From positions 5,751,501 through 5,815,500 of the forward strand of contig CATNEN010000003.1 of the NCBI GenBank assembly GCA_950097015.1: 64,000 nt of DNA, read 5' to 3'. Positions 22,901 to 37,900 of this stretch are shown piece after piece. This DNA is from Macrostomum hystrix. Taxonomy: Eukaryota; Platyhelminthes; Macrostomidae. How positions within the stretch are numbered: the stretch's first letter is position 1; each line of letters begins with the position of its first letter. A program made the position numbers and the translations under genes. The notes under the pieces are model-generated. The model did not search any database and was not told the DNA's origin. It saw only the letters and a list, made by a program, of their open reading frames with translations.

Positions 22901-25900
22901 ACCCGACAAAGAGCCGTATGTATCAGGGGTACTAACTACCTCGTGTGCAGCCAGAAAACTCCGAGAAACTTATCCGACTGGTCACTGATAAACCAAACAA
23001 GGACACGAAATAACCCTTTTATCATTCGATGGGACGATAAAGCTTATGCCTATTTCAACTGGGGCAGTTTCGCTGACCCACTGTGTACACAAACAGTGAG
23101 CTAGAATTCGCAAAGCCAAGTCTTAGCCTTAACATTGTCTGCATTTTCCCCAAAGACCTGGCCAGTAGAACTGATTTCTCACCACTGGATTTCGATAGGT
23201 CGTATCAGTAAAGTGCAGAGCCACATGCTGCGGCAGCAGGTTGTTCAGCAAGCAGCTGCTGGCCTCCTTAACTAGAAACATATCGTGCTGGTTCTCAGTC
23301 GACTGCAATTTTTACGGGACATAAATTTAGGTAAGTCATCGATCAGTAGTTGCACCTGTACGCAACCTGTACCAACCTGTGACTTCCACTGGAACTCCTG
23401 TCTCTGCGCAAACTCATGAAACCTGGCGTGGACGAAAATGAGCACAGAGAACGCCGCCAGGCACACAATGCCCCAGACAAACGATGGCACCGGCCCGGCC
23501 GACATGTCGTGCGTAATCGATGTCAAAGCTGCCAGAGCTGTGAGGCCGCGAACCTCCGAGTCCACCAGAGAGAACAATGGTCGATGCGTCACTGCCACCG
23601 TCAGGCCGAACGTGGCGGACACCGCTGTGAGAAGGAACAGCTTCAGGAAGGAAGGCAGGGAGGCGAACACGGCCACTAGGATGAGGCAGAGAGCGCCAGA
23701 CAGGTAGATAAAATCCGGTACAGGGCACTGCAGCTCGAAAGCATTTTCAGACTCCTGCAGTATCGGCCCGTACCTGGTGTGATTGCCCACCGTTGACCGG
23801 CAGCAGAACTAAAAAAAAGTGTTTCGTTTAGAATTTTTTTGCGGTGAGAAGACTCAAAGCACTTTCTCCGATTCTTACCACATTGGCCTGGGAAACAGCG
23901 TAGACAAACAGCACTGACGTGATGATGACAACAACTCTGATCACAAATGAACTCTGAATGTTAAACTCCAAGCACTGGAAAAATACGACAATAATTCTTT
24001 GATTAACTAAGATTAAGAGTCAAAGTGTTCTCGTCATAATTTTTATTTCATCTTGTTCTCACCTTGAGTCTGGCAGCCAGTAGTACCATGAGCATCATAC
24101 CAATCCAGGTGAAGGCAATCATGAATAGAAGTAATAGAAGCATGGTTCTGTAAAAAAGGTACAGAGAGATTTGAAAGACGAATCTAAGTAGAAAATCGGC
24201 TCAGAAAAAGGTAACACACCTGGGAAGCACAGCTGCTTGAATACCGGCACTAATTAGTAGAATGAACAGAGACACCAGCATAGCCGCGGCAAAGGTGTGA
24301 TCGTCCTGCCTGTGAAACTGAAAGTTTTATTTAGAAAAAAGTCAGAAAAATCATTCAAAGGACACCAAATTGATTTTTTATGACAGTTTGAGACTGAATC
24401 GCATTTAGGGCATTGCTCACCTCATTTTCCTTGGCTTGAGTTGAGAATTTCAGTGTGACCGGGTTCATGCTAGTTCGGCAGCGTCTGAGAATGGTAGTTG
24501 TTGACATTGTCGCGACCTGGCAACGGCCAGACGAGGTCGATGAGGTCTTCGCACTGCCCATTCGTCCGAGTTCAGTGTCCTTAGCAACCAGAGAGTGTCC
24601 ATTGCCCATGAGCGGGCTTGAGCTGCCACCGGTGGCACTGCTGAAGGAAATAAAGCACTTTTACAATGCAACTTGCTCAATAAACGTGTTGACTATTGAT
24701 TTTATTGCTCACCTTTTCCCTGAAGGCTGACACTTCAGAAGATCTTCGGTCTGTTTCTGAAAAATACAGGTCACAGTTCAATCGAATAACAGAAAGAACA
24801 ATAATGAATAATGATTACACCTGCCCTGATAAAGGCCAGATGTGCAGCCGACAGCACATGCAGCCGCACTTAGTGCAGGGCGCAAGCCTCCAAAAAAACC
24901 TTTCAGTTCTGTCCAGTCCACAGACTGTGGGGGACGTCGAACCCGTATTTGATTAGTTAGGCTAATTCTGGAATGTCATTTACCAGCGACTACAACCCCC
25001 TTCCTAGACTACAACCCCCTTATAGACTACAACCCCATTCCTAGACTACACGCCCCTTTCCTAGACTACAACCCCCATCCTAGACTTCAACCCCTTTCCT
25101 AGACTACAACCCCTTTCCTAGACTACAGCCCCCCTTCCTAGACTACAACCCCCTTCCTAGACTACAACCCCTTTCCTATACTACACGCCCCTTTCCTAGA
25201 CTTCACGCCCCTTTCCTAGACTTCACGCCCCTTTCCTAGACTTCACGCCCCTTTCCTAGACTTCACGCCCCTTTCCTAGACTACAACCCCTTTCTTAGAC
25301 TACAGCCCCCCTTTCTTAGACTACAACCCCTTTCTTAGACTACAGCCCCCCTTCCTAGACTACAACCCCCTACCTAGACTACAACCCCCTTCCTAGACTT
25401 CACGTCCCTTTCCTAGACTACAACCCCCTACCTAGACTACAACCCCCTTCCTAGACTACACGCCCCTTTCCTAGACTTCACGCCCCTTTCCTAGACGACG
25501 ACCCCTTTCTTAGACTACAGCCCCCCTTCCTAGACTAGAACCCCATTCCTAGACTACGTACAACCCGAATCATAGTGTACAACACCCATCATAGGCTACA
25601 AACCCTGTTCTTGAACCCCTCACCATTCTCTGCGCGTGGTTGACTTTGGTCTCTCCAATGAACTGGAAAGGTGACTCGCACAGGTGATTGGCGAACTGGC
25701 TCAGACGCTTGAGGCCTTCTGCTCGCTCGGAGTCGTCCAGTTGTTGCTGCTGCTGACGACCAGAATTTTTTGACGACTAAAAAACAGAAAATAGGCATGT
25801 ATAGTAAGCTCCTGTAGCATTGTGTCTGAGTACCTAGTTAGTTAACAGCTTGTAGGAATCGATCGGGTCAGGTGTGCAGCCGACAGCACAGCCGCAGCTA

Positions 25901-28900
25901 TTGCACGGCGCATCTGAAGGCTGCATACGGCTGTTCAGTCAATGAACTGGGGGACGCCCCACCCACCTTCAATTACCCCAGCTGATGCTGGTACCCATTT
26001 AACAGCTGGGTGAACTGAAGCAACGCAGAGTTAAGTGTCTTGCTAAATGAAACAAATCCCCAACCTTCGATTTGAAGTTCCGACGCTCACTAGGCTAAAT
26101 CTCCCAATTAGTATTTATTTATTTGGTTGCTATGCGGATACAATATGGTTGCTATGCAGATAGATATCGTTTCTATGCCGATTCAATGTGGCTGTTATGC
26201 AGATACAACATGGTTGCTATGCACATATCATATGGTTGCTATGCAGGTTCAATGTGGTTGCTATGCAGATACGATTAAGCTGCATGAGGCAACTATTTGG
26301 TCGCTGTCTGCATTGTATTAAGTTGCTATATAAATATTTTTGGTTGCTATGCTCACCGACATGAGCTGTCTCGGCCGAACAATCACAGTCTCGAGCTTGG
26401 TCCTGACGCCTCCATTGACACCTGGCCTATCCAACAGCGGCCCAGGCTCAACCCGAAGATCTGCGTCCGCCAGCTCGAGATAAGCGGACTTGGCCAGCAG
26501 GATGCGCCTGTGATTGGTGGCGAGCCGTGATGATGGTTTCTTAGAAAGCTTGTTAAGAAAATATTAGTTTTTTCTATTCTCAGTGCACTGAATGGGTCGA
26601 CTATCATAGAATGCTCACCCAGGTGGACACGACTGTAGCAGGCGCCTAGCTATGGCCACCTGTTCGCCCATGACGTCATAGGTGAGTCGGCATTTGCCAA
26701 GCAGCGCGGCGTAGGCGACGCCGGAGTTGATGCCAACTCGAGCGTCAAGCGGCAGTTGCGAACACTCGGACAGGTTCCTATGGTGATTGGCGACAGGTGA
26801 ATGAATTCCAGGATTGTATCTGTCTAAAAGTGATTTCTCGGAATCTGCCATAAACTTTTTATATCGCACGGTTTTAAGCTATAGTACTGCCAAAAATTAG
26901 TTTCGCGGAATCTGCCTAAAGTCAGTTTTGTGGAATCCGCCTAAGGCTAGTTTCGTGGAATCTGCCCAAATTCAGTTTCGTGGAATCTGCCTAAAGTCAG
27001 TTTCTTGGAATCTGCCTAAATTTTTTCCTGGAATCAGGTTCAAGTTGGCTTCGTGTTATCCGTCTAAATGTGGCTTATCAAAAAACGGGCAAACTACTCT
27101 CTCTGAAACTGCAGATAGCATTTCTACACGTAGAAATCGCTCTAGCTTCTGAGACAAATAACCACATTTCTAAAACCCACACCTTACAACCCATACGCTA
27201 AAAACCCACACGCTAAAGACCCACACTCTAAAAACCGACACCCTAAAAACCCACACCCTAAAAACCCACACCCTAAAAACCGACACCCTAAAAACCCACA
27301 CCCTAAAAACCCACACCCTAAAAACCCACACCTTAAAAACCCACACCCTAAAAACCCACACCCTAAAAACCCACACCCTAAAAACCCACACCCTAAAAAC
27401 CCACACCTTAAAAACCCACACCCTAAAAACCCACACCCTAAAAACCCACACCCTAAAAACCCACACCCTTGAGACTCATACCCGATCATTTCAAGCAGAA
27501 CCTGGCCGAACCGCACTGCCAATGTGGCATGCTCCGTGCATTCGTTTGGAAATCCGACAGCGGCCGTGTACTCGTCTCCCTGGATTCGAACTCGGAACGC
27601 CTGGTGCTCCTGTTTGGAAGTTTTATTTGTTGGGCAATATTTTAAGGATATAATGCCTTTAGGCGATGAACAATAAAAAAAAGCGTAATTAAAAAAGTAA
27701 CAATTTCAGGAGGGTAGTGAGATATTAGAGAAGCGACACTTCAGGGAATTCAGTGAAACTTCAGGGAATTTAGTAAAACTTCAGGGAATTAGGTGAAACT
27801 TCAGGGAATTAGGTGAAACTTCAGGGAATTAGGTGAAACTTCAGGGAATTAAGTGAAACTTCAGGGGATTAAGTGAAACTTCAGGGAACTCAGTGAAACT
27901 TCAGGGAATTCAGTGAAACTTCAGGGAATTCAGTGAAACTTCAGGGAATTAAGAAAAACTTCAGGGAACTCAGTGAAACTTCAGGGAATTCAGTGAAACT
28001 TCAGGGAATTCAGTGAAACTTCAGGGAATTAAGAAAAACTTCAGGGAATTAAGTGAAACTTCAGGGAAATTCAGTGAAACTTCAGGGAATTCAGTGAAAC
28101 TTCAGGGAATTAAGAAAAACTTCATGTAATTAAGTGAAACTTCAGGGAATGAAGAAAAACTTCAGGGGAATTAAGTGAAACTTCAGGGGAATTCAGTCAA
28201 ACTTCAGGGGAATTAAGTGAAACTTCAGGGGAATTCAGTGAAACTTTAGGGGAATTCAGTGAAGCTTCAGGGAATAAAGTTAAACTTCATGTAATTAAGT
28301 GAAACTTCAGGGAATGAAGAAAAACTTCAGGGAATTAAGTGAAACTTCAGGGGAATTCAGTCAAACTTCTGGGGAATTCAGTCAAACTTCAGGGGAATTA
28401 AGTGAAACTTCAGGGGAATTCAGTGAAACTTTAGGGGAATTCAGTGAAGCTTCAGGGAATAAAGTTAAACTTCATGTAATTAAGTGAAACTTCAGGGAAT
28501 GAAGAAAAACTTCAGGGAATTAAGTGAAACTTCAGGGGAATTCAGTCAAACTTCTGGGGAATTCAGTGAAACTTCAGGGAATTAAGAAAAACTTCATGTA
28601 ATTAAGTGAAACTTCAGGGAATGAAGAAAAACTTCAGGGGAATTAAGTGAAACTTCAGGGGAATTCAGTCAAACTTCAGGGGAATTAAGTGAAACTTCAG
28701 GGGAATTCAGTGAAACTTTAGGGGAATTCAGTGAAGCTTCAGGGAATAAAGTTAAACTTCATGTAATTAAGTGAAACTTCAGGGAATGAAGAAAAACTTC
28801 AGGGAATTAAGTGAAACTTCAGGGGTATTCAGTCAAACTTCTGGGGAATTCAGTCAAACTTCAGGGGAATTAAGTGAAACTTCAGGGGAATTCAGTGAAA

Positions 28901-31900
28901 CTTTAGGGGAATTCAGTGAAGCTTCAGGTGAATTCAGTAAAACTTTAGGGAATTCAGTGAAGCTTCAGGGAATAAAGTTAAACTACAGGTAATTAAGTAA
29001 AACTTGAGGGTATTAACCGAAACATCAGGGTGTTAAGTTTTTGTTTAGTTTTATTAATATTTTAGTTTTTGACACTTTTAGGCCATAAAAATGTCATCTC
29101 TCCTGCACTTTTACCTTTTTCCTAAGTTTGTCCAACCATTTTTAATAGTTTTTTTCATCCATTATGACAGTATTTTTCAGCTCCATGCCTTTCTGTCACT
29201 CACTGTACCCTCAAGCCAGAGGCAGCTGTGTTTTCTGCGAGAAAATGTTGTCAGGCAGTCACACTCCTGTACCGAATCAGCCCGCACGGCATTGCCGCAT
29301 GTGAAAGCTATAATGCGTGTCTGACTCATCACTGTGCAAAGCACTTTTCTATTTTCTTGTCTTTCTTCATTTTGTCTTTTTCTAGGATCACTGGCTAAGC
29401 TAAGATTGACCCTTTGCAAACACACTGCAGAGACTCGAGCTTACTCAAGTAAGCTCGGGTAAAGTGTGAATTCAGTAGCCTTGTTTCAGTAGGATTGTGT
29501 CAGTAGGATTATGTCAGTAGAATTGTGTCTGTAGGATTATGTCAGTAGGATTGTGTCAGTAGGATTATGTCAGTAGGATTGTGTCAGTAGGATTGTGTCA
29601 GTAGGATTATGTCAGTAGAATTGTGTCAGTAGGCTTGTGTCAGTAGGATTGTGTCAGTAGGATTATGTCATTAGGATTGTGTCATTAGGATTATGTCGTT
29701 AGGATTGTGTCAGTAGGATTGTGTCAGTAGGATTGTGTCAGTAGGATTGTGTCAGTAGGATTGTGTCAGTAGGATTGTGTCAGTAGGATTATGTCATTAG
29801 GATTGTGTCATTAGGATTATGTCGTTAGGATTGTGTCAGTAGGATTGTGTCAGTAGGATTGTGTCAGTAGGATTGTGTCATTAGGATTGTGTCATTAGGA
29901 TTGTGTCAGTAGGATTGTGTCAGTAGGATTGTGTCATTAGGATTGTGTCATTAGGATTATGTCGTTAGGATTGTGTCAGTAGAATTGTGTCAGTATGATT
30001 ATGTCAGTAGGATTGTGTCAGTAGGATTGTGTCAGTAGGATTATGTCAGTAGGATTGCCAGTAGGATTGTGTCATTAGGATTGTGTCATTAGGATTGTGT
30101 CAGTAGAATTGTGTCAGTAGGATTGTGTCATTAGGATTGTGTCAGTAGGATTGTGTCAGTAGGATTGTGTCATTAGGATTGTGTCATTAGGATTATGTCG
30201 TTAGGATTGTGTCAGTAGAATTGTGTCAGTATGATTATGTCAGTAGGATTGTGTCAGTAGGATTGTGTCAGTAGGATTATGTCAGTAGGATTGCCAGTAG
30301 GATTGTGTCATTAGGATTGTGTCAGTAGGATTGTGTCAGTAGGATTGTGTCAGTAGGATTGTGTCATTAGGATTGTGTCATTAGGATTATGTCGTTAGGA
30401 TTGTGTCAGTAGAATTGTGTCAGTATGATTATGTCAGTAGGATTGTGTCAGTAGGATTGTGTCAGTAGGATTATGTCAGTAGGATTGCCAGTAGGATTGT
30501 GTCATTAGGATTGTGTCAGTAGGATTGTGTCAGTAGAATTGTGTCAGTAGGATTGTGTCATTAGGATTGTGTCATTAGGATTATGTCGTTAGGATTGTGT
30601 CAGTAGGATTGTGTCATTAGGATTGTGTCATTAGGATTATGTCGTTAGGATTGTGTCAGTAGAATTGTGTCATTAAGATTGTGTCATTAGGATTGTGTCA
30701 GTAGGATTGTGTCAGTATGATTTTGTCAGTAGGATTGTGTCAGTATGATTGTGTCAGTAGGATTGTGTCTGTAGGATTATGTCAGTAGGATTGTGTCTGT
30801 AGGATTATGTCAGTAGGATTGTGTCAGTAGGATTGTGTCATTAGGATTGTGTCAGTAGGATTATGTCATTAGGATTGTGTCATTAGGATTATGTCGTTAG
30901 GATTGTGTCAGTAGGATTGTGTCAGTAGGCTTGTGTCAGTAGGATTGTGTCATTTGGATTGTGTCAGTAGGCTTGTGTCAGTAGGATTGTGTCATTTGGA
31001 TTGTGTCAGTAGGCTTGTGTCAGTAGGATTGTGTCATTTGGATTGTCAGTAGGATTGTGTCAGTAGGTTGTGTCAGTAGGATTAGAAGTACTTATTCTAA
31101 ATAGCGATAAATCATTTCCAAGAGTCGATAAAGACTCAATGAAAATCACCAGTCCACTTCCCAATAACCATCTACTATAGTTATTGATTTCTCTCTGTCC
31201 GTGAGTCGTTCTATCTCGCCATCTCAATCACTCGGAGTCATCCCCGTGTCAGTCAGTGTGACTAAAGGCCTTCACTCACATATGCCAGCTGGTCCAGGCG
31301 GCAGAAGATCTGGTTCATCAGCTTCACGGCGTCCGAAGCAGGGAAAGCAGGCGGAAACTGGGTGAGACCGCTGACACTTGCACACATTATGCTGCGGAAT
31401 GGACGGGTTGTGAGGTTCAAGTGCCTGTCTATGGGTCCTGTCTGTTTTTTGGTGTCTGTCTGTCTTTAGTACCTGTCTGTCTGTCTTTAGTACCTGTCTG
31501 TCTGTCTTTAGTACCTGTCTGCCTGTCTTTAGTACCTGTCTGTCTGTCTTTAGTACCTGTCTGTCTGTCTTTAGTACCTGTCTGTCTGTCTTTAGGTACC
31601 TGTCTGCCTGTCTTTAGTACCTGTCTGTCTGTCTTTAGTACCTGTCTGTCTGTCTTTAGTACATGTCTGTCTGTCTTTAGGTACCTGTCTGCCTGTCTTT
31701 AGGTGTCTGTCTTTAGTACCTGTCTGTCTGTCTTCAGGTGTCTCTCTACCTTGAGGTGCCAGTCTGTCTGTCTTTAGGTACCTGTCTGTCTGTCTTTAGG
31801 TACCTGTCTGCCTGTCTTTAGTACCTGTCTGTCTGTCTTTAGTACCTGTCTGTCTGTCTTTAGTACCTGTCTGTCTGTTTTTAGGTACCTGTCTGCCTGT

Positions 31901-34900
31901 CTTTAGGTGTCTGTCTTTAGTACCTGTCTGTCTGTCTTTAGGTACCTGTCTGCCTGTCTTTAGGTGTCTGTCTTTAGTACCTGTCTGTCTGTCTTCAGGT
32001 GTCTCTCTACCTTGAGGTGCCAGTCTGTCTGTCTTTAGGTACCTGTCTACTTGTCTTTAGGTGTCTGTCTGTCTTTCTTCAGCTGATTGTCTGCCTGTCT
32101 TTCGTATGTCTGTCTTTATTCACCTGTCTGTCTGTCTTTAGGTGCCTGTCAGTATTTACATGTGTCTGTCTGTCTTTAACTGTCAGTCCGTTCTTGGAAA
32201 CCTGCCTAGAGGTGCCTGTCTGTCCTTGAATAACTGTTCTAATTTTAGTGAGTAGTTGGTAATCTACCTAGCGGTGCTAGCGGCATTTACCTCATGTAGG
32301 GCGTCTGGTTGACCTGGGCAACCTTCCAGCCAAAGTTGCCATGGAGACAGTCTGTTCTCATTTCGGCCGTGAACTCGGCTGGCACTACGGCTTGGACTAG
32401 CCGGTCCTGCGTAAGAAGACAAGTTCGTTTGACATTTGGTTGCTAGGGCAAATCGCGCAATAAGAGATAAGGAACACAAAATACTCTAACAAAAGGGATT
32501 AAAATATATAACTAGATAGTAAAAAATATAGAACAAATATAAAGCTAGAATCCCATTGCATAAAACTAGAATCCCATTGTATAAAACTAGAATCCCATTG
32601 TATAAAACTAGAATCCCATTGCATAAAACTAGAATCCCATTGTATAAAACTAGAATCCCAATGTATAAAACTAGAATCCCATTGTATAAAACTAGAATCC
32701 CATAGATTAATACTAGAATCCCATTGTATAAAACTAGAATCCCATTGTATAAAACTAGAATCCCATTGTATAAAGCTAGAATCCCATTGTATAAAGCTAG
32801 AATCCCATTGTATAAAACTAGAATCCCATTGTATAAAACTAGAATCCCATGGTATAAAACTAGAATCCCATTGCATAAAACTAGAATCCCATTGTATAAA
32901 ACTAGAATCCCATTGTATAAAACTAGAATCCCATTGTATAAAACTAGAATCCCATGGTATAAAACTAGAATCCCATTGTATAAAACTAGAATCCCATTGT
33001 ATAAAACTAGAATCCCATTGTATAAAACTAGAATCCCATTGTATAAAACTAGAATCCCATGGTATAAAACTAGAATCCCATTGTATAAAACTAGAATCCC
33101 ATTGTATAAAACTAGAATCCCATTGTATAAAACTAGAATCCCATTGTATAAAACTAGAATCCCATTGTATAAAACTAGAATCCCATTTTATATAACTAGA
33201 ATCCCATATAATAAAACTGGAATCCCACAGTATGAAAATAGAATCCCATGGTATAAAACTAGAATCCGTAATATATAAAAATAAACACTAGGATTTTAGC
33301 AAACGATAGGAAAATCTAAAAAAACTATGAATTCCAAAATCTCACTAGAAATCCCTTAGTTAAAAAACTAGCAGTGATGTTTTATAGTCATGCAAACTTT
33401 AGAATCCAAATAATGTGTTCAGAGTAATTTATCGGGAGAAATACAATAAATTAATTTTCCCAAAGAAGTCAGCTGAGAAACACGCCCTGTTCTGATCCCA
33501 CATTCTAAATCCTAAATCCCATATTTGCAATATCAGATAGCAAAGGCCTTTCCCACTAATCCTAAATCACAATTGCAGACAGATAATTCTGGTACTTTTG
33601 TCAATCCACACCGCCCAGTTGCTCAGACACTTTCCCCTTCGATGGCTCTCAGGCGGGGTATAAATCACGACCAGTTACTTTCTCTAAGCTCAAGAGTTCT
33701 TTCGTGCTACACTCCACGTGTTTTAGAGTTATCAGCGGGCACCAGTAAATCCCAACTTTCCTCTAACCCCAAATCCCTGTTCCCTTCAGCAATGCGATTG
33801 GGCTGGTTGGCCCTTGGGAAATTTTTTATCCGAAAAAATCCCACCTATCGCTCTCTCTTTCGCTGAGATTTGATTAGTGGAAGAACGAGAAAATGTACTT
33901 TAAGAACTTTGGCCTTCGAACTCTTCGAAAATTTCATTTTTTCTTTCTATCTACGAGTAGCTGACAGCCTGTCATGATACAAAAGTACATCTATCTGGTG
34001 CGTCATCAGTAACAAAGTATCGACTCAAATCAGTTGGGTTCTCGAGAACCAATCAGTATCCAAGTATTCGTGATTTCGCTAATTGGATTTATAGATTTCT
34101 ACTGCTGATTTCATCTAATTTTCATAGACATAACATGGGGCCACGCGTACCTGCGAGTAATTAAATACATTGATTCTACATTAGCAAAGCCATACGAAAT
34201 TAAAGTCACAGATAAGAATACCAAAAACGAAACCGCAGATTTAAATCCCAAACTTAAATCCCAGGTTGGAATCCCACATTGAAATCCCACAATGAAATCC
34301 CATATCGAAATCCCATAATAAAATCCCAGATTTAAATCCCAGATTGAAATTCCAGATTGAAATTCTAGATTGAAATTTCAGATTGAATTCCCAGATTGAA
34401 ATCCCAGATTGAAATCCTAGATTGGAATCCCAGTTTGAACTCACACAATTAAATCCCAGATTAAAATCCCAGATTGAAATCCCAGATTGAAATCCCAGAT
34501 TGAAATCCCAGATTGAAATCCCAGTTTGAAATCCCAGATTGAAATCCCAGATTGAAATCCCAGATTGAAATCCCAGATTGAAATCCCAGATTGAAATCCC
34601 AGATTGAAATCCCAGATTGAAATCCTAGATTTAAATCCCAGATTGAAATCCCAGATTGAAATCCCAGATTGAAATCCCAGATTGAAATCCCAGATTGAAA
34701 TCCTAGATTTAAATCCCAGATTGAAATCCCAGATTGAAATCCCAGATTGAAATCCCAGATTGAAATCCCAGATTGAAATCCTAGATTTAAATCCCAGATT
34801 GAAATCTCAGATTGAAATCCTAGATTTAAATCCCAGATTGAAATCTCAGATTGAAATCCCAGATTGAAATCCTAGATTGGAATCCCAGTTTGAACTCACA

Positions 34901-37900
34901 CAATTAAATCCCAGATTGAAATCCCAGATTGAAATCCCAGATTGAAATCCCAGATTGAAATCCCAGTTTGAAATCCCAGATTGAAATCCCAGATTGAAAT
35001 CCCAGATTGAAATCCCAGTTTGAAATTCCAGTTTGAAATTCCAGATTGAAATTCCAGATTGAAATCCCAGATTGAAATCCCAGATTGAAATCCCAGATTG
35101 AAATCCCAGATTGAAATCCTAGATTTAAATCCCAGATTGGAATCCCAGATTGGAATCCCAGATTGAAATCCCAGATTGAAATCCCAGATTGAAATCCCAG
35201 TTTGAAATCCCAGATTGAAATCCCAGTTTGAAATCCCAGATTGAAATCCCAGATTGATATCCCAGTTTGAACTCACACAATTAAATCCCAGATTGGAATC
35301 CCAGATTGAAATCCTAGATTTAAATCCCAGATTGGAATCCCAGATTGAAATCCCAGTTTGAAATCCCAGATTGAAATCCCAGTTTGAAATCCCAGATTGG
35401 AATCCCAGATTGAAATCCCAGTTGGAAATCCCAGATTGAAATCCCAGTAGCTGCTCACCAGTTTATAGGACTCATCCTCCAGCTGCAGCTGGTTGACGAT
35501 GCAGGCCTTAGTCTCCTGGAAGCCGCGGCGCAGCAGGCTGTCACGAAATCGCTGGAGCACACCGCCAGCTAGGTTGGCACACAGCAACACGAGCGAGCTG
35601 GCGACCAACTGCGGGTAGTGATTTCCCATCGATAATTTCCCTTGACATCATCGACATTAGAACTCCTGACATCATCGACATTAGAACTCCTGACATCATC
35701 GACATTAGAACTCCTGACATCATCGACATTAGAACTCATTATATCATCGACATGAGAACTCATAATATTATTCACATGAGAACTCATGACATCATCGACA
35801 TGAGAACTCATGATATAATCGACATGAGAACTCAGCAATGTGAACTCATCTAACAGAAGGTCATAACGAAATTTCATGAGGTCATCGATAATAAGATTCG
35901 AGTTCATATTTCAAATACACTGTAAATATTTATGACGTAGAATTCTGAATTCTAGCAGATAATAATCCCTTGCAGAACTATTACCCCAGAATTATATTGG
36001 TATCCTCTGGTCCGTATTCAGACAGTCCTGTAACCCAAATCAATTATTCATGAGCACACGAGAGCAGACAAAATGACTTAATTATTCCATATTTTACATA
36101 GGAAAATTATTTCATAATTTTATAATGCACATTAATTCCTGCTGAAGACTATTGGCTCTCTTTTTGAGAGCATAAAAAATTCATTTGAGCACTTTGAGAC
36201 CTGTAGTAATCCATCAATCCATGCGATGTGGATTTCCACTTGTGGTACGACGGGGGGGAAATAGATTTGATCAATTATGTCACTCTAGAACAGCGGTTAG
36301 CAAACTCCGGTACGTGGGCCAGATGCGGCCCTCGAAGCTCCCAAATCCGGCCCGTTGCCCCTTCCGACACCAATAGTATCCTGTTTCATCTTTCCTCGGT
36401 CTCATCTCTCCCGTGTCTCATCTCTCCCGTGTCTCATCTCTCCCGTGTCTCATCTCTCCCGAGTCTCATCTCTCTCGTGTCTCATCTCTCCCGTGTCTCA
36501 TCTCTCCCGTGTCTCATCTCTCCCGTGTCTCATCTCTCCCGAGTCTCATCTCTCCCGTGTCTCATCTCTCCCGTGTCTCATCTCTCCTGTGTCTCATCTC
36601 TCCCGTGTCTCATCTCTCCCGAGTCTCATCTCTCCCGTGCCTCATCTCTCCCGTGTCTCATCTCTCCTGTGTCTCATCTCTCCCGTGTCTCATCTCTCCC
36701 GAGTCTCATCTCTCCCGTGCCTCATCTCTCCCGTATCTCAACTCTCCCGTGTCTCATCTCTCCCGAGTCTCATCTCTCCCGAGTCTCATCTCTCCCGAGT
36801 CTCATCTCTCCCGTATCTCATCTCTCCCGTGTCTCATCTCTCCCGTGTCTCATCTCTCTACTATTTCATATTCCTACAGTCAATGCGGCCCGCTGTCGTC
36901 TTTAAGGCTCTCTCTTTGGCCCGCTAGCTAATAAGTTTGCCGACCCCTGCTCTAGAATAAAGAACTCAGCTTTTAGCTTGAAAAGGACTGAAGGACTGTG
37001 AGGTTTTCAGCTGGACACACTCTAAAGGAGCCATTTTTGGCCAAGGCACCTAGAAATAATTCATAGAGGGCTAAATTGACAATTCGATTTATTGAACACT
37101 TGGTCTGTCTGGCTTTCTAACTAAATTATTATAATACTCGCAATGGTTCTTGTTGCTAAACAGTTTCCGGCTGTTGCACTTTTAACTTTGCTTGACGACA
37201 GCCGAGTAAAATATTATGAGTTTTCTGATGGGATAACAGAGGTCAACTCATAGTGGGGAAAACAGGAAGTTTCGGTTCCGAGGTCACATGGCCCGATAAG
37301 GTCAATTTGGTATCCGAAAATTAATATCCTGCAGTACAACTATGCGAGTTCCGGTTCTGCTTGAACAAACTCGTCGGTTTTTTTGCTACGATTCGTAGCC
37401 GAAAATCGATTCTTCTGAGCACCAGTTGTTGGACATTCAAAGGCCAACTTGTACAGTTTCCATGCGCAGATGTATTTAACATACATAGCTGACTCCCTAA
37501 TACCCCTGAGTGGGGTTTCATTCCTAAATGCCAAGCATACAAACTTGGGTTATGATGCACGAGGTTTTAAAATGTCTGGTTCAAGCTTCGCCGTTCATCG
37601 CAGGTCGGAGAAAAATGAGACACATCTGCGCAATTGTCCATTTTCAGTAGTTTCAGTAAGACAGAAATAGCTGTTTAGTAAACTGGAAAATTTCTAGATT
37701 TAGAAAAATGGAAGGCTAGTGCTTAACAATCTAAAACTAAATTGGGTTATTGTAAGGGCCAATCAAACTGCTTATTGGAGTATGGCACTAAAGGCTTCTA
37801 AATATCACCAATGTACTTTCTAACGTCACATGAGAACTGTGAGTTCTCATTGTACTTTAGTTTCTCACCGAAGTCCAATAGCTGTCGGCGATGTGCTTGT

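Larger units (their letters stand above)
27610..31279. other. cyclase intron 4, almost wholly two minisatellites
   Basis: A 3.67 kb intron with arrays at 27725-29005 and 29470-31085 and about 450 bp of ordinary sequence between them. No exon recognised in the gap. Confidence 0.8.

Noticed and set aside
29470-31085. Possible CRISPR-like array of regular repeats
   Set aside because: Units are directly adjacent without unique spacers and the genome is eukaryotic, so these are minisatellites.
32724-33278. 184-codon frame of YKTRIPL repeats
   Set aside because: A 21-bp array inside a cyclase intron; equally open on the other strand.
34241-35276. Antisense frames of FNLGFQSGISIWD repeats
   Set aside because: Translation of the 13-bp array (39 bp is a multiple of three), inside an intron of the cyclase gene.
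36228-36931. Overlapping frames of SHLSRVSSLPCLI
   Set aside because: Translation of the 16-bp array within the hAT MITE, open in all three frames.
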